Shown here one piece after another: positions 38,501 to 49,652 of a stretch of DNA of 64,000 nucleotides. The DNA comes from Lingula anatina (Eukaryota; Brachiopoda; Lingulata; Lingulida; Lingulidae), in assembly GCF_001039355.2 (NCBI RefSeq), contig NW_019775811.1, forward strand, positions 117,993 through 181,992, written 5' to 3'. Numbering within the stretch: position 1 is the first letter of the stretch; every line of letters starts with the position of its first letter. The notes under the pieces were generated by a model. It was not told where the DNA came from. It saw only the letters and a list, made by a program, of their open reading frames with translations, and made no database searches. A program made the position numbers and the translations under genes.

Positions 38501-41500
38501 GGATACAAGTCACCGTTACCGCTTCTCCTCCTAGACCGCAAGGACCCCTGTCCCCATCTCTTGGATTTAGGTCACATATAACCTCAATTTGAACCCCCAG
38601 GTTTTTTTGTCTCAGTCGGTACATTGACCTGGGCGTGACGCTCCTTGAAATGCACCCTTGTCAAAATTTTTGAAAATTCAATGCCAATTATCTACCCTAC
38701 GGAAGGAATTATGGGAAAATTTTCTACAGACGGCTTTCCAAAAGTCATATGTGTAGATTTCAAATATGCCCTTGGATTTGACCTTTGACCTTTATTTCAA
38801 GGTCAAACGGGCCAAAATTTTCAAAAAAATGAAATTTTTTACGAAAAAAAATATTATTTGCACTGTTATTCAGACACTACACAGACTTAACCAATAATTA
38901 TATTGGAAAGTGTTACCCTTTGGGTCATCTTTCATCTCTGTGAATTTGGGGTCAATCGGTGCATTTTCACAGGAGTAGCGGCCATAAAATACCGAAAATG
39001 AAAACTGTCTCTAATTCGGGAACCGTTAATGCTAGCGACCCGTTCTTTTTTGCATTTTGTAGAGCATGTAAAGCCCAACACTGAGAGTGGTCTCCGTTTT
39101 TTTGTATTTCATACGGTTTTCGTGTTATGCTGTATTAAAAAGTACTTTGTGGTGGCACATTTTTGTAACTCAGAATTGTAACATTTAGTCCCTTATATCT
39201 CCAAAACTGGCAGAGATAGGTCAATAGTTATTATTTAAGTTGAATAGGAAGTCATTTACTTGCAATCTAGATGTGAGCTTGAAATTGACCTTTGACCTAC
39301 TTTTCACCATGAACTGAACTTTGCAAATTTTTGTTCCCTTTTATCTCCAAAACTGGCAGAGATAGGTCAATAGTTACTATTGAACTTGAATAGGAAGTCA
39401 CATACTGGCAATTTAACAGTGACCTTAAAATTGACCTTTGACCTACTTTTCACCATGAATTGAACTTTGCCAATTTTTGTTCCCTTTAATCTCCAAAACT
39501 GGCAGAGATAGGTCCATAGTCACTATTAAACTTGAATAGGAAGTCACATACTGGCAATTAATCAGTGACCTTAAAATTGACCTTTGACCTACTTTTCACC
39601 ATGAATTGAACTTTGCCAATTTTTGTTCCCTTTAATCTCCAAAACTGGCAGAGATAGGTCCATAGTTACTATTGAACTTAAATAGGAAGTCATGAACTGG
39701 CAATTTACTGTGACCTTTAAATTGACCTTTGACCTTCCTTTTACTATGAACTGAACTTAGCAAATTTTCGTTCACCTTTATCTTCAAAACTGACAGATAG
39801 GTCCATAGTTACTATTGAACTTGAATAGGAAGTAATACACTAGCAATCTGTGACCTTGAAATTGACCTTTGACCTACTTTTTATGATGAACTGCTTTTTG
39901 CATGTTTTCTGGCCTTTAAATCTGCAAAATTGGCAAAGAAATGTCCATGGTTGCTATTGAACTTGAATAGAAATTCATATACTATGATATTGAAATTGAC
40001 CTTTGACCTACTTTTTCACCATGAACTGAGCTTTGCATATTTTCTTGCCTCTCATATCTTTAAATCTAGCAGAGATGTGCCCATTGTTTCCCCTAGGTTT
40101 TCTCTTTTGTCAGCATATATGCACCATTGACAACACATTTCAAGGAAAACCAATAGGCCTTTTGTCTAGAGAATACAGTAGTGAGCAAGGGTAGGAAAAT
40201 GCAAGTCAATTTGAAAATCTGCTTGATTGTATCATTTTTAGTTATATTTTTTGCATATTTTGAGAACTCTTGTTGATTGCATCTTATAGAGCTTGTCAAA
40301 CACCAGACTGGTGATGGTGTCCCTTTTAGGAGGGGGGGGGGTCCATACGAATGCGCTTACTCCAGCTGGTGGTACAATATCTGGAGGCGGTATCGCCCCC
40401 CTGATCCTCTAGTTTAACCTGTTATTGTATAAAAATTTAGGTTCTCTGGCAAAAATATTTTCTGGATCACCATCAGAAGTGCAAGATGCAGCCCTGAATT
40501 TTATCACTGTTCTCCTCTGTGAGGAAGGCAAAATCCAAGAAAGTTATGTCAAGAAATTAGGTCACAAGAAATCTATACTGTCCATGCTAGACAAAACTGG
40601 GGGTAAGCATGACTTGTTAACTGTTAGACCTTAACATAGACTAAAGAGGTTTTAAAATTCTTATAGGTTTTTAAATTCATATAGGGTTTTAAATTCTTTT
40701 AAGCAACTGTTAAATTGACCTATGGATAGGTACGGGTGTTTCTTCATAAACCCTGTATTTGATAATCTTACATTGATGTTCATAAGGAAGAAACTGCATT
40801 TTTTTCACAATCATTATATGAGTGTATGAAACTATACAAATGTTGCAATATATATAAACAATGATATAAAGGAAAACAGTAAATAATAAATGAATGGTTT
40901 TCATTCTCAAAGGGAAAAATGAAAAAGGTGAAGATTCCCCCACCAGTGGTGCAATCTTGAGCCAGGCTCTCATTAAATTATATGACACGGTGGTGGTGAA
41001 GAATGTCACTGTTCACTTGGAGGCCAGGACAAGACACATCAGTGTGGCGCTCAGGTCCCTCCTATCCCAATGTGCCACCGCCAAGATGGCTGCACTAGAA
41101 GGTGAGTTTGCCATAATTGTAATTGAAACCAGTATTAAATGTGACGGTATGATCTGACCTTTTTTTTAAATTAAACCTTCTTTCTTAAATTTTTTAAACC
41201 TTTAAGTTAACTTTAAACTGATTTCATTGGTTTGTTTTTAGCTGGACTAATGGAGATTCTTATGGAGCATTTAAGAAAATTACACAACCAATTAAATATG
41301 GAGTCCTTGCAGATTGGGAAAGTTACATCTGGCAGGAAGAAGGTGAGAAGAGTGAATGTGTATGTGAGTGTTTGGACTAAAGTGTTAACAGGGCGGAGAG
41401 AGATCATGTATTATGCCTGATTTTGGGATTTTCTGTCTTCATTTTGATAGTTTTTTTTTTCATATGGTCTAAATGCAATGAGAAATTGCAAGTTATGTTT

Positions 41501-44500
41501 TCAGGATTTTCAGTTTTTATAACTTTCAACCATGTATTTGTGATGCAATTGCTTGTGTGATGTTAATGCTTAGCTGTGTCATTACGAATGACCAGATGAA
41601 GTCATAAAAATTTGTGTAACCCAGTGTTAGGCATTTAAAGTTTTTTTGACATGTCTTTTTCATTTTGCCAGCTAAAATATAATGGTGAAATGTGAGTCAT
41701 AATTTAAATAAGAAATAGAGACCCTATGCTCTGTGTATCTTTCTTATAGGATGATCCTCTATTGGAGTCTATGGTGCTTACTCTTGAACTTCTTAGAAGT
41801 TTTATGCATGATCAAGCTGAAGTGAAGGTATGGGCAAATTTATGTTAAAACATGTTGCAACATTCTTTCTTTGCCAATAATGTATGATAACATCTTCATA
41901 ATATATAATTTTTATGTTGAATAACTTGAAAGTAATAAATAAGTTATACATATAGATATTCATCTTTTGCCTCAGAACTTAAAAGCAGCAAATTTCCATC
42001 ATAGCTGAAAACAGAATCACACATGCAGCACAGAGAGTGTCTGACTCGGTATTATGTTTTTGTCAGGCAGTCATTTTTCAACAAATGTCATCGTCTGCTG
42101 CTTATTTTTCAGACTGCAGCACAGCTCAGTGGATTGAGTTCAGTGTTACATCAGATGTGGGGATGGTGTCATGTGGACCAAGCTCTCATGAATGCTGTGC
42201 TTCATGTCCTAGCTAACTACACAGCCAAATGTCTTGCAGGTAGGAAGCGTTAGAATATAAATACAATGTGTAACATGGACCAATCTCTCACGAAGGCTGT
42301 ATGTCATGTCTTATCTAACTACAATATTTTATCCATAAATGGAGCAGCTAAATGAAAGTTAGCACATGAACACATGGCACATTCTCCATGTGCGTTAAGA
42401 GGTAAAACAAGACTTTGCTGTCAAAAAATTAAATATTGCTTTGAGTAAACTTGAAAAGATTAACCACATTACACTGAAGGTAAAAGATATTAATATTTCT
42501 CTGTTAGAGGATTTAAAATAGTAGGAAAGAGGAAAGAAGAATAAATTCAACCAATAGTCATTTTCAATTATTTCACAAAGAAAATCTGCATCAATAAATT
42601 GGTTGATTATGTATCTTTCTGTAGCTGCCAGCAGCCTGGCCTTGACCTCTGCCCTGTCTTCAGTGGACCTCCCCAATGCCAAGCCACAACACAACAATAA
42701 CTCACTGGTGCACTGTCTGCTGAAACTCACCACCAGGGAGTGTGAGAGACTGTCCAAGACAAGCCTGTCCATGGTTCGAACCCTGTTTGCCATACTGTCC
42801 AATATTGTTCTGTCTTCAGAGTGCAGAGGGATTATGTGGAAGGTAATTGACAGAGAAATTGGAAGGGAAATTTGTGTTTAACGTTTAACCATTAATAGAC
42901 ATTGTTTTCGTTTCCATTTAAATAGGAAATCTGATTTATTTTTCTTGGTAGTTTTTCAGATTTCAGCAGTGCCCTGATCCTTGGTCATAAATCCACCCAG
43001 CCACTTATTTCTTATTTTTAAATACAAATCAGAATCATGTCTGAATTTAGTTGGTGTTTTTCCATTCCTGTTTTTACAGCTTTTGATTATAACACTAAAA
43101 TTTTGTAAAATACTAGGTAATATTTCTCATTAATGCTTGCTGCAATTTTATATGGATTTCCTCTCATTGTGTACTTGTTTAATTTAGAGGTAACAGATTT
43201 ATTGTTTGTTGTTCGCTTGTATTTATCCATTTACCTGACCTTAATTTTCTTTCAGAGCAATTTCTTCCACAGGTTCTCTTCTCTTTGTCCACTCAAGCCC
43301 AGCAAGACCAAGGTCCAGCAGGCCCTGGACGTGATGTGGCTGGAGCTGCTGGTCAACCTCTCCTTCACCACAGATGGACAACAGATGATATTAAAGATGG
43401 GGGGTAAGGCCACAGACACATACTCAAGGATGAGGTTTTCCGACTTTTTGGGAGCCAAACTCTTCTGGACCCCAAGCCATATTTTTTTTTTTAATTTTTC
43501 ACTAAGTGGCAGTCTCATCCCTGCATACTTTAATCAAGTTTGGAAAGCAGAAGTACTTTCTCGCTACCCTGTCTTCTTTGTCTTTCTGATTTGTAGTGCA
43601 TCTATCTGTTTTCAGTTGATCTTTGGGCTTACATATTTCTTATTAACCATTCCATTCACATATGCTCTCACACATGGACACGCATGCATGTACACACATA
43701 CACATTTCCGTGGAAAAAAAAAGTAAAAGTATAAAATTATCATTTTATTATTTATTTATTTATTATTATTATTATTATATTTAATATCTACATATTATCT
43801 TATTTTGGTTTAGTTGGCTAGGTATGTTAACTCTTTTATTCAACAATATGTGAAATGGTACAGAGCCTGACATAGCAATACCTTGCCTCCATTCTAGACT
43901 CCCTGGCTCTATTACTGGAGTTCTGTGAGTCTGAGCACAGCCAGGCAGCCTCCAGTGCTCTGATGGTTCTGAGAAACATGTGCCATCACTCTGCCAATAA
44001 ACCCAAGATTCTGGGAAATGGTGAGTGGGCAATGAGTTTTTAAAGTAGGAATAGATTATTCTTTAAAAAAATTAATTTGGTTGATGTGACTTTTTTTTCT
44101 GTTTGAAGTTTATGAAATCTATAACATGTTCCGCAATAACTTTTAATATGAGTTGAGAAATACCACTGGCAGAAATCATTAGAAGTGAAAACTGGGCATT
44201 TTGATTAATTTAGAAATGCTAAGTAACATTGAGTCAGTGATATGAACAAAGACACTTAAAAAAACAATTACTTTTAATATGAGTTGAGAAATACCACTGG
44301 CAAAAAATCATTAGAAGTGAAAACTGGGCATTTTGATTAATTTAGAAATGCTAAGTAACATTGAGTCAGTGATATGAACAAAGACACTTAGGTTTATTTT
44401 CAGCACTGTGTGTTATTGTACCCTGATATTTTGGAGCACAGAAATGATGCAGAATTCAGTTGATATAAGACTGTTTCATTTTATTATTTTTTATATCTTC

Positions 44501-45095
44501 AGAGAAAGTGGTGCCTTGCTTGCTGAGGTACCTGGAAACCAACCTTGATGTCGGGGATGCCACTGTTGCGATGTCTGCACTCTGGGCTCTGGTCTATAAT
44601 AATCAAAAGGTAAAAAAAGAAAAACTAAATCTGGTCCAAATCCGAAGTTTAGACATAGCGAACCTACCAACATTACAGTTCTTAAAGTGGATATCGGAAT
44701 TGAGAGAATTATGCAGTCCAAGTTGTTTTGGTTTTCTGAAGTGATTTACATTGTAGAAATGAAAAGACATTCATTAAAAATTTTTCAAATATCAAAACTT
44801 TCACATTTTTAAATTAAAATTCACAATTCACAGGTAGGTGTGTGTGTGGTCATTGAAAGTGATGAAAAAAGGAGACATCACTTGAATGCTTAACACAGAC
44901 ACACACACACACACAAACACACACACTGTATCTTTGAATCTTTCTTTGAAGGCCAAAGCCACACTAAAGAACAGCAATATGTTAAGAAAGCTGCAGAAGG
45001 CCTACAGCACAGTGGAGACCAAAGGCTGTGGAAGTCCATGGAAAGAACAACAGCAGGGCTACATGGAAGCCATTCTCTCCACCATTGAAGAGTAA
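20560..45095 (+). CDS. RTTN: Rotatin, centriole assembly / ciliary armadillo-type protein
   Basis: 46 coding exons sum to 6696 nt, i.e. 2231 residues, close to human RTTN (2226). Every junction is GT-AG and in phase. The N-terminus after exon 1 ([20 protein letters not shown], then [14 protein letters not shown]) matches the rotatin N-terminal armadillo-like domain. Further family blocks are [33 protein letters not shown] and [10 protein letters not shown]. Rotatin is a centriolar protein needed for building full-length centrioles and for left-right axis and ciliary function. The whole protein is expected to be alpha-helical HEAT/ARM repeats; no membrane segment or signal peptide is seen. Intron 36 (38042-40440) holds a Helitron-like element, intron 29 a tandem exon-end duplication, and introns 11 and 16 small inverted-repeat elements, yet all exons are intact. 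AATAAA at 45490 is a likely poly(A) signal. Confidence 0.95.
26613..26781. mobile_element. hAT-like MITE in rotatin intron 11
   Basis: A 169-bp element with perfect 10-bp terminal inverted repeats CAGGGGCGGA / TCCGCCCCTG, a terminus common in hAT-type non-autonomous elements. TATTG abuts both ends directly, a 5-bp target-site duplication (some hAT groups make 5-6 bp instead of 8). Internally it repeats the motif GACAGTCTTCC/GACCGTCTTC in both orientations. It has no coding capacity. Confidence 0.75.
29097..29299. mobile_element. Small inverted-repeat element, rotatin intron 16
   Basis: About 200 bp bounded by imperfect inverted repeats: TTCTCATAGATTAGATCGAC on the left, and TTCTCACAACTTTTAGATCG reading in from the right. 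A second, nested pair lies inside (ATTACCCCTTAA against TTAAGGGGGAT). The core is GC-rich (GCCGGGCGGACACG, GTAGGCGGGGACGGACAC) unlike the AT-rich intron. No coding sequence. Family not recognised. Confidence 0.6.
34725..35004. repeat. 84-bp tandem repeat copying exon end plus splice donor of rotatin exon 29
   Basis: Copy 1 (34725-34808) is the real 3' part of exon 29 with its donor and the intron start. Copy 2 (34809-34892) is nearly identical, including CCCAGAGGTGAGATAG with an intact GTGAGA donor. Copy 3 (34893-34955) has an internal deletion, and copy 4 (34956-35004) is the most diverged, with GGTGACCC at the former donor. The period is exactly 84 nt for the first three starts. Confidence 0.85.
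38380..40412 (+). mobile_element. Non-autonomous Helitron/Helentron-like element in rotatin intron 36
   Basis: A 2.03 kb insert with no ORF. The left end TC (TCTTATTAGTACC) is preceded by A; the right end is CTAG followed by T, the A|TC...CTRR|T signature of Helitrons. A GC hairpin GGCG-GTAT-CGCC (40386-40397) lies 11 nt before CTAG. The left end has a hairpin CCAGCG-TGTA-CGCTGG (near 38394-38409), and 11-bp subterminal inverted repeats GTACCACCAGC (38388-38398) / GCTGGTGGTAC (40365-40375) frame the element. A GC-rich CGTCCGGCTC/GGCTCCG-rich stretch follows at 38436-38490. The core is a tandem array (separate entry). The architecture resembles tandem-repeat-bearing elements described in bivalves. 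It is inferred to be moved in trans by an autonomous Helitron. Confidence 0.75.
39195..40080 (+). repeat. Tandem array, about 146-bp unit, inside the Helitron-like element
   Basis: About six units beginning TCTCCAAAACTGGCAGAGAT occur near 39199, 39345, 39491, 39637, 39782 and 39921, with a partial unit near 40058. Spacing is 146, 146, 146, then shorter, and identity falls towards the right. Each unit contains TTGACCTTTGACCT followed by (in most) ACTTTTCACCATGAA. Confidence 0.85.
44134..44390. repeat. Recent two-copy tandem duplication in rotatin intron 44
   Basis: Copy 1 at 44134-44258 and copy 2 at 44265-44390, period 131, almost identical (GAGTTGAGAAATACCACTGG through GAACAAAGACACTTA). It is non-coding and does not touch the flanking exons. 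Confidence 0.9.
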
Positions 45096-47264
45096 TGCCT
45101 GATGCCAGGTTCAGACATCAGAACATAGTACATGTATTGGTATTATCTTTAAGATATGACTCTTATGAAATTTAAAAGTCAAATTGTTTTTATATTTTCT
45201 TAAGAAGTGTTTTCTTTGTTGATGTTTATATATCAGTTGTCCTTAAAACACACATGATGTGTTGTTATCATTAAGCGATCATTTGTTTTTCACATAAGGT
45301 CAGATATCCTAACCCAGCACTGTCTTGCGTGCCTGGTGTACTGCAAAGGTTAATATTACATGGCTATCTTGGCCATCTCTCTCTTGTTGAGGACAATCAT
45401 CTATTATTTGTATCTGCTGGCTAGGTATTTTCACACGATACTTTCACTGTGCGGTTTTTGATTATAATCATGGGGCTTTGAGTCACTTCAATAAAAGGGG
45501 TAGAAGTTGTAGAAGTTATGCCCAGATTAATAGAAAGACCATTAGTAAAGCATTTAATTGTACCTTAAATTTGTGCTAGCATTTTTTTTAAAGCACATTC
45601 TTGTGAAAATTGATCTGAATACAAAGCACTTTATTATCTGCTGCCTAACTAACTTTGTTCAGCTTTTGTTGAATCTCTAAGTGTTGTAAGTATTTGGACT
45701 ATAGTTTTGCATTTATTGTCACATGGGTGTTATAAGAGTCCCAATATCCATGCATTGGATGCCACACCTGGAAGTAGTACAATTTGAAATTTTATTAAAT
45801 TATTATTGATAAGCATTTTTTTATTAAAAATCTTTCAGGAATATCTTATCCATCCAATATATGGTTGCAGTTATAAATAACAAGATAGGTTCTTGTGAAT
45901 TTTTTTAAATGTTAGTTTATTGAACAATTGAAGTATTTAATTTCCTTTTTGAGTTATTATGTACATGTTATTAAGAATGTAAATATTATGATATATAATT
46001 TTACATTGTATGTAACTGGTTTAATAATATGCATGCACAAACAAAATACGATAATGACTCTATTATTTCAGTAGAGAAGAATTTGACTTTAGTAAATACT
46101 GTATCTGCAAAATTCACAATGTTCCCCAAAAAAGAAAAGCAAGTCATTACCATAAACTGCATGAAAGTGAAACTTTAATTTCTGAAACAAAAATAGTCAA
46201 CTTTTAGTTGTTTGCCTGCTTCTCTCTTCATGTATACATTTATTTTTTACATTGTATATACTGTATATATGTAATTACAAGTATATAATGTCTTTCATTT
46301 TTACAACAAAAATAATATATTCTTTGGTATATACAATTATCAGTCATCTGTCTTCAAGTTTTATTAACAGTATGCCTTTTGTACTAAAATGAGGTACTTT
46401 GGATACATAAATTATTTCCCAAATTTCCAAAGCAGCTCATTTCAGTGTTATCTTTTGAATTTTACTGTGTTCTTGTCTAAAATATGATGACACCAAAACA
46501 TATAAATAGCTCTCAGGGTATTTGAAGAAAAGGAGTAGAGTGAAGAAATAACTAACGGCCCTTAAAACCAAGCCCATCTGCAATGATGCCAACTTCGGCA
46601 ACCTTGGAGGATGCATATAAATACCTAATCTAAAATTAAAGCTCTGCTTCCTTAGCCTCTATAAAGCATGTATGATTATGTACAAGTTGCCTGTTTATTT
46701 CTTTGGAATTTGATGTGTATAACTGGTGATTAAAGCTTTAACAGGCTGGATAAATAGCATTTCAGGTTTCTTATCACCTGTAAACATTAAGATATTTATT
46801 CCTGCATCTTTACCAGTGTTATCAGTACTGCAACTACTATAACGACTTTGGTAATTTGGATGTGCTTTTCTCTGTAATTTTTTTTCTGTCTTTTGAGATG
46901 CTCTTGTAAAACTTTACCAAGAAAGGACAATGAAGTGTTTTGTCTGCCCTTTTGAATAATTGTTAAGACTTAAAGCTCGCGGGTACTGACACTAACATTT
47001 AAATTAACGACATCCTTCCATTTGAGGTATAGACAGTATCAGGATGCTTTTTCCGTGCCCCCCCTGGAATTTTTTGCAGTGCAGGAACCCTCGGACATCT
47101 TCAGTAATGGCACTGCCCTTGACCTAGACGTATTTGTCCTTGACATTGAAAACGTTGGTGCCATTTATGTCGTCTGGGCATCCATCAACGGCGTTCGTCA
47201 AAACGCTGTGTTTAAAGTAATCGTCCTGCAGAGGACAAAGAACCTTGTTGCGTGTGCATTGACG
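45096..47264. other. Convergent 3' region between rotatin and homeobox gene
   Basis: AATAAA at 45490 fits the end of rotatin. On the minus strand AATAAA complements (TTTATT) near 46694 and 46794 could end the homeobox mRNA. The rest is AT-rich with no recognised coding sequence or RNA gene. Confidence 0.6.
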
Positions 47265-47630
47265 TCACTCATCTTCGTCCTCAATAACCTCCTCCATGTC
47301 GTCTGGGTCGACGCTGTTTCTTTGGGCTTGGAATTTGCGGTAGTCCTCAAGACTGTCAAGGGTTTTCAGTGATCCGTCTCCCTGCATCAGGGCCCGGCGC
47401 CAACGTTTGCGACGGTTTTGGAACCATACTTTAACCTAAAAATGACAATAACATAGTTGATTTATTGGCTGATGAAGGTTTTGAGTGTTTTATTGAGAAC
47501 CCAATTTGAATGTTGAAAGAAGTTGAAAATCGTGTGTTTTTTTTACAACATACTAGTAGTTAGCCATTCTATTTTCTAGAGGCCTGTTGAGTGGTGACCT
47601 AAATTCTATGCAAAAAGTTTCACAGTAAAG

Positions 47631-47682
<52 letters not shown>

Positions 47683-49613
47683 NGTTTGCGACGGTTTTGG
47701 AACCATACTTTAACCTAAAAATGACAATAACATAGTTGATTTATTGGCTGATGAAGGTTTTGAGGGTTTTATTTAGAACCCAATTTGAATGTTGAAAGAA
47801 GTTGAAAATCGTGTAGGTTTTTTACAACATACTAGTAGTTAGCCATTCTCTTTTCTAGAGGCCTGTTGAGTGGTGACATAAATTCTATGCAAAAAGTTTC
47901 ACAGTAAAGAAAAGTACAAAGCATTAGATCTAGCTAGCGAAAAAATCAATCTTTGGCTCTGGTTGACGGTAATAAAGCCAGATTATATTGGAAACATCGG
48001 GCTTAATAAATTAACATCGAGAAGGCGAAGGTATCACACACGGAGAAAAATGAATAATAATATCATCTTATTCCATCTCAATTAACGTACATTTTCATCG
48101 GTGAGTCCCAGAACAAACGCCAGTCGCCGTCTCTCAAAAACATCCACGAATTTCTGAGCTTGGAACTGTGACTCCAGGTAGCGCTTCTGCTCCGGCGTAT
48201 ACACGGTGCGCTTCCAGAGCCTCTTGCTCCTCAGTGGCGCCGCCTGCAGTTGACTGTAGTAATCCATCATGGACGCCGTCACTGAGGGTGGGAGGGCCGT
48301 TTGCTTTGTAATGTCTGAAACTGGAATTTGAATAGTTCATGGTTAATTTAGCTGTGAGAAAAAAGATTGTACAATATCGTCTTTCTTTTCTTTTTATCGT
48401 CAAATAGCGTATTTTTAAACGTATATCATGACAAGTTTAAACAAAGCTATATTTCATAAGTTTTGAGATTTTTTCCAGATTTTGTTTGTCTAAATAACGT
48501 ATCGCTGATTTGTCTGTTTTATCTTAAATGCCTCTTTATCAATTATTTGGTGAACAATATTATTTTGTCTGAGTCCCCAGAATTTTCTTTATTCAAAAAT
48601 ATCAATAGATATATGAAAAAAAAAAAAAAAAACGGTTGAATAAATTTAAAGAGCAGGAAATTAAAACGGCCATTTCAGGTCTTTCCGCAATTAACCGAAT
48701 TAACCGAAAACCCCAAGCGCTGTCTCTCAAAATGAGGACAAAATTATAAGATATTATAATCGCATTGCAAGCCTGTTCGATTAAAATATCTTGGTAAACA
48801 ACCACTACGTTAGATGCCCGGGGAACTTACAGACCGGGATAAATAAAATAGATACAATCAGCTTGTATCTGGTGCCTCTGTAATTGAAATGTTTTCATCT
48901 CGATAAGGCCGTCGACAACCCTCTTGGACTAGCAGTACACATTATAACCGGTTCGCTGACCGGTTAATGATATGATTGATGGGCAGAGAAGGCTGACCAC
49001 CGTCAAAATGACTGTTAATGGTCAAATCTTAAACAGGTGAAACTAACAAAAACGGAGACGTATCTTAAATATCTGGACCAGATCTAGCGACCAGTGTTTA
49101 GAGCTGTAAGCGCAGTTACTCTTGACTCGGGTTTAGTAACGCCAAAAGCCCTTTCACGGATTTCCAACGACCTTCCTCAAACTTTTCACCAATTTTTAAA
49201 ATTCTATAAATTTTATCTATTTATTTTTGAAAAAAAGGCGGTCCCTTTTATAAATGCAATGATGTTTTTCTGCACGTTTTCAGGCGCTTGGTTTTGGCCC
49301 CAGGACAGTGGTTTAAAGGGTTTGCGACAGACCGCCAGATTGGCTCGAATGGAGCATGTGTTTTCTTGGGGTTTAGGTTGCCTAACATTGTCTGGTTATT
49401 TTCCACTGAACTGGACCTAACGTCACTAAGATCAATATGTCTAATACTAGTGTGAATGTGGCCACTGGTAGGCCTATCACGCGTTTGCGTGACAACAGAC
49501 GGAGTGTCCGTTCCTTGTGTACCCAAAATGTGTGACAACAGATAAAACGGGGCGTTAACCGTACGTTGTTAGCGGGTCTATTATATTGCGCTTAGCTTAG
49601 TTCGTTAACCTTT

Positions 49614-49652
<39 letters not shown>

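Larger units (their letters stand above)
20560..45095 (+). other. RTTN: Exon map of the rotatin gene
   Basis: Coding exons: 20560-20614, 20907-21094, 21398-21555, 22143-22288, 23022-23106, 23338-23452, 23767-23914, 24264-24414, 24979-25246, 25636-25797, 26203-26415, 26945-27057, 27417-27543, 27817-27936, 28300-28416, 28712-28851, 29503-29677, 30134-30233, 30529-30626, 30938-31058, 31260-31356, 31688-31957, 32197-32421, 32661-32882, 33122-33193, 33432-33566, 33824-33899, 34196-34324, 34667-34771, 35107-35265, 35429-35536, 35874-36051, 36477-36620, 36929-37103, 37365-37630, 37904-38041, 40441-40602, 40913-41101, 41242-41342, 41750-41827, 42113-42239, 42625-42842, 43256-43403, 43898-44020, 44503-44609, 44952-45095. 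Least certain are the donors of exon 3 (an alternative GTATGT at 21588 breaks the frame) and exon 8 (weak GTTATT). Confidence 0.85.

Noticed and set aside
43133-43726. 197-codon open frame as a separate hydrophobic protein
   Set aside because: It is rotatin exon 43 read through into both flanking introns; the hydrophobic parts are T-rich intron.
47022-47372. 116-codon plus-strand open frame
   Set aside because: It is the antisense of the last homeobox exon; codon phase, splice sites and homeodomain support the minus strand.
47637-47683. 46-A run as a poly(A) tail of a retrogene
   Set aside because: The duplicate block beyond the N continues with ordinary intron sequence at the same point, so the A run is an assembly product.
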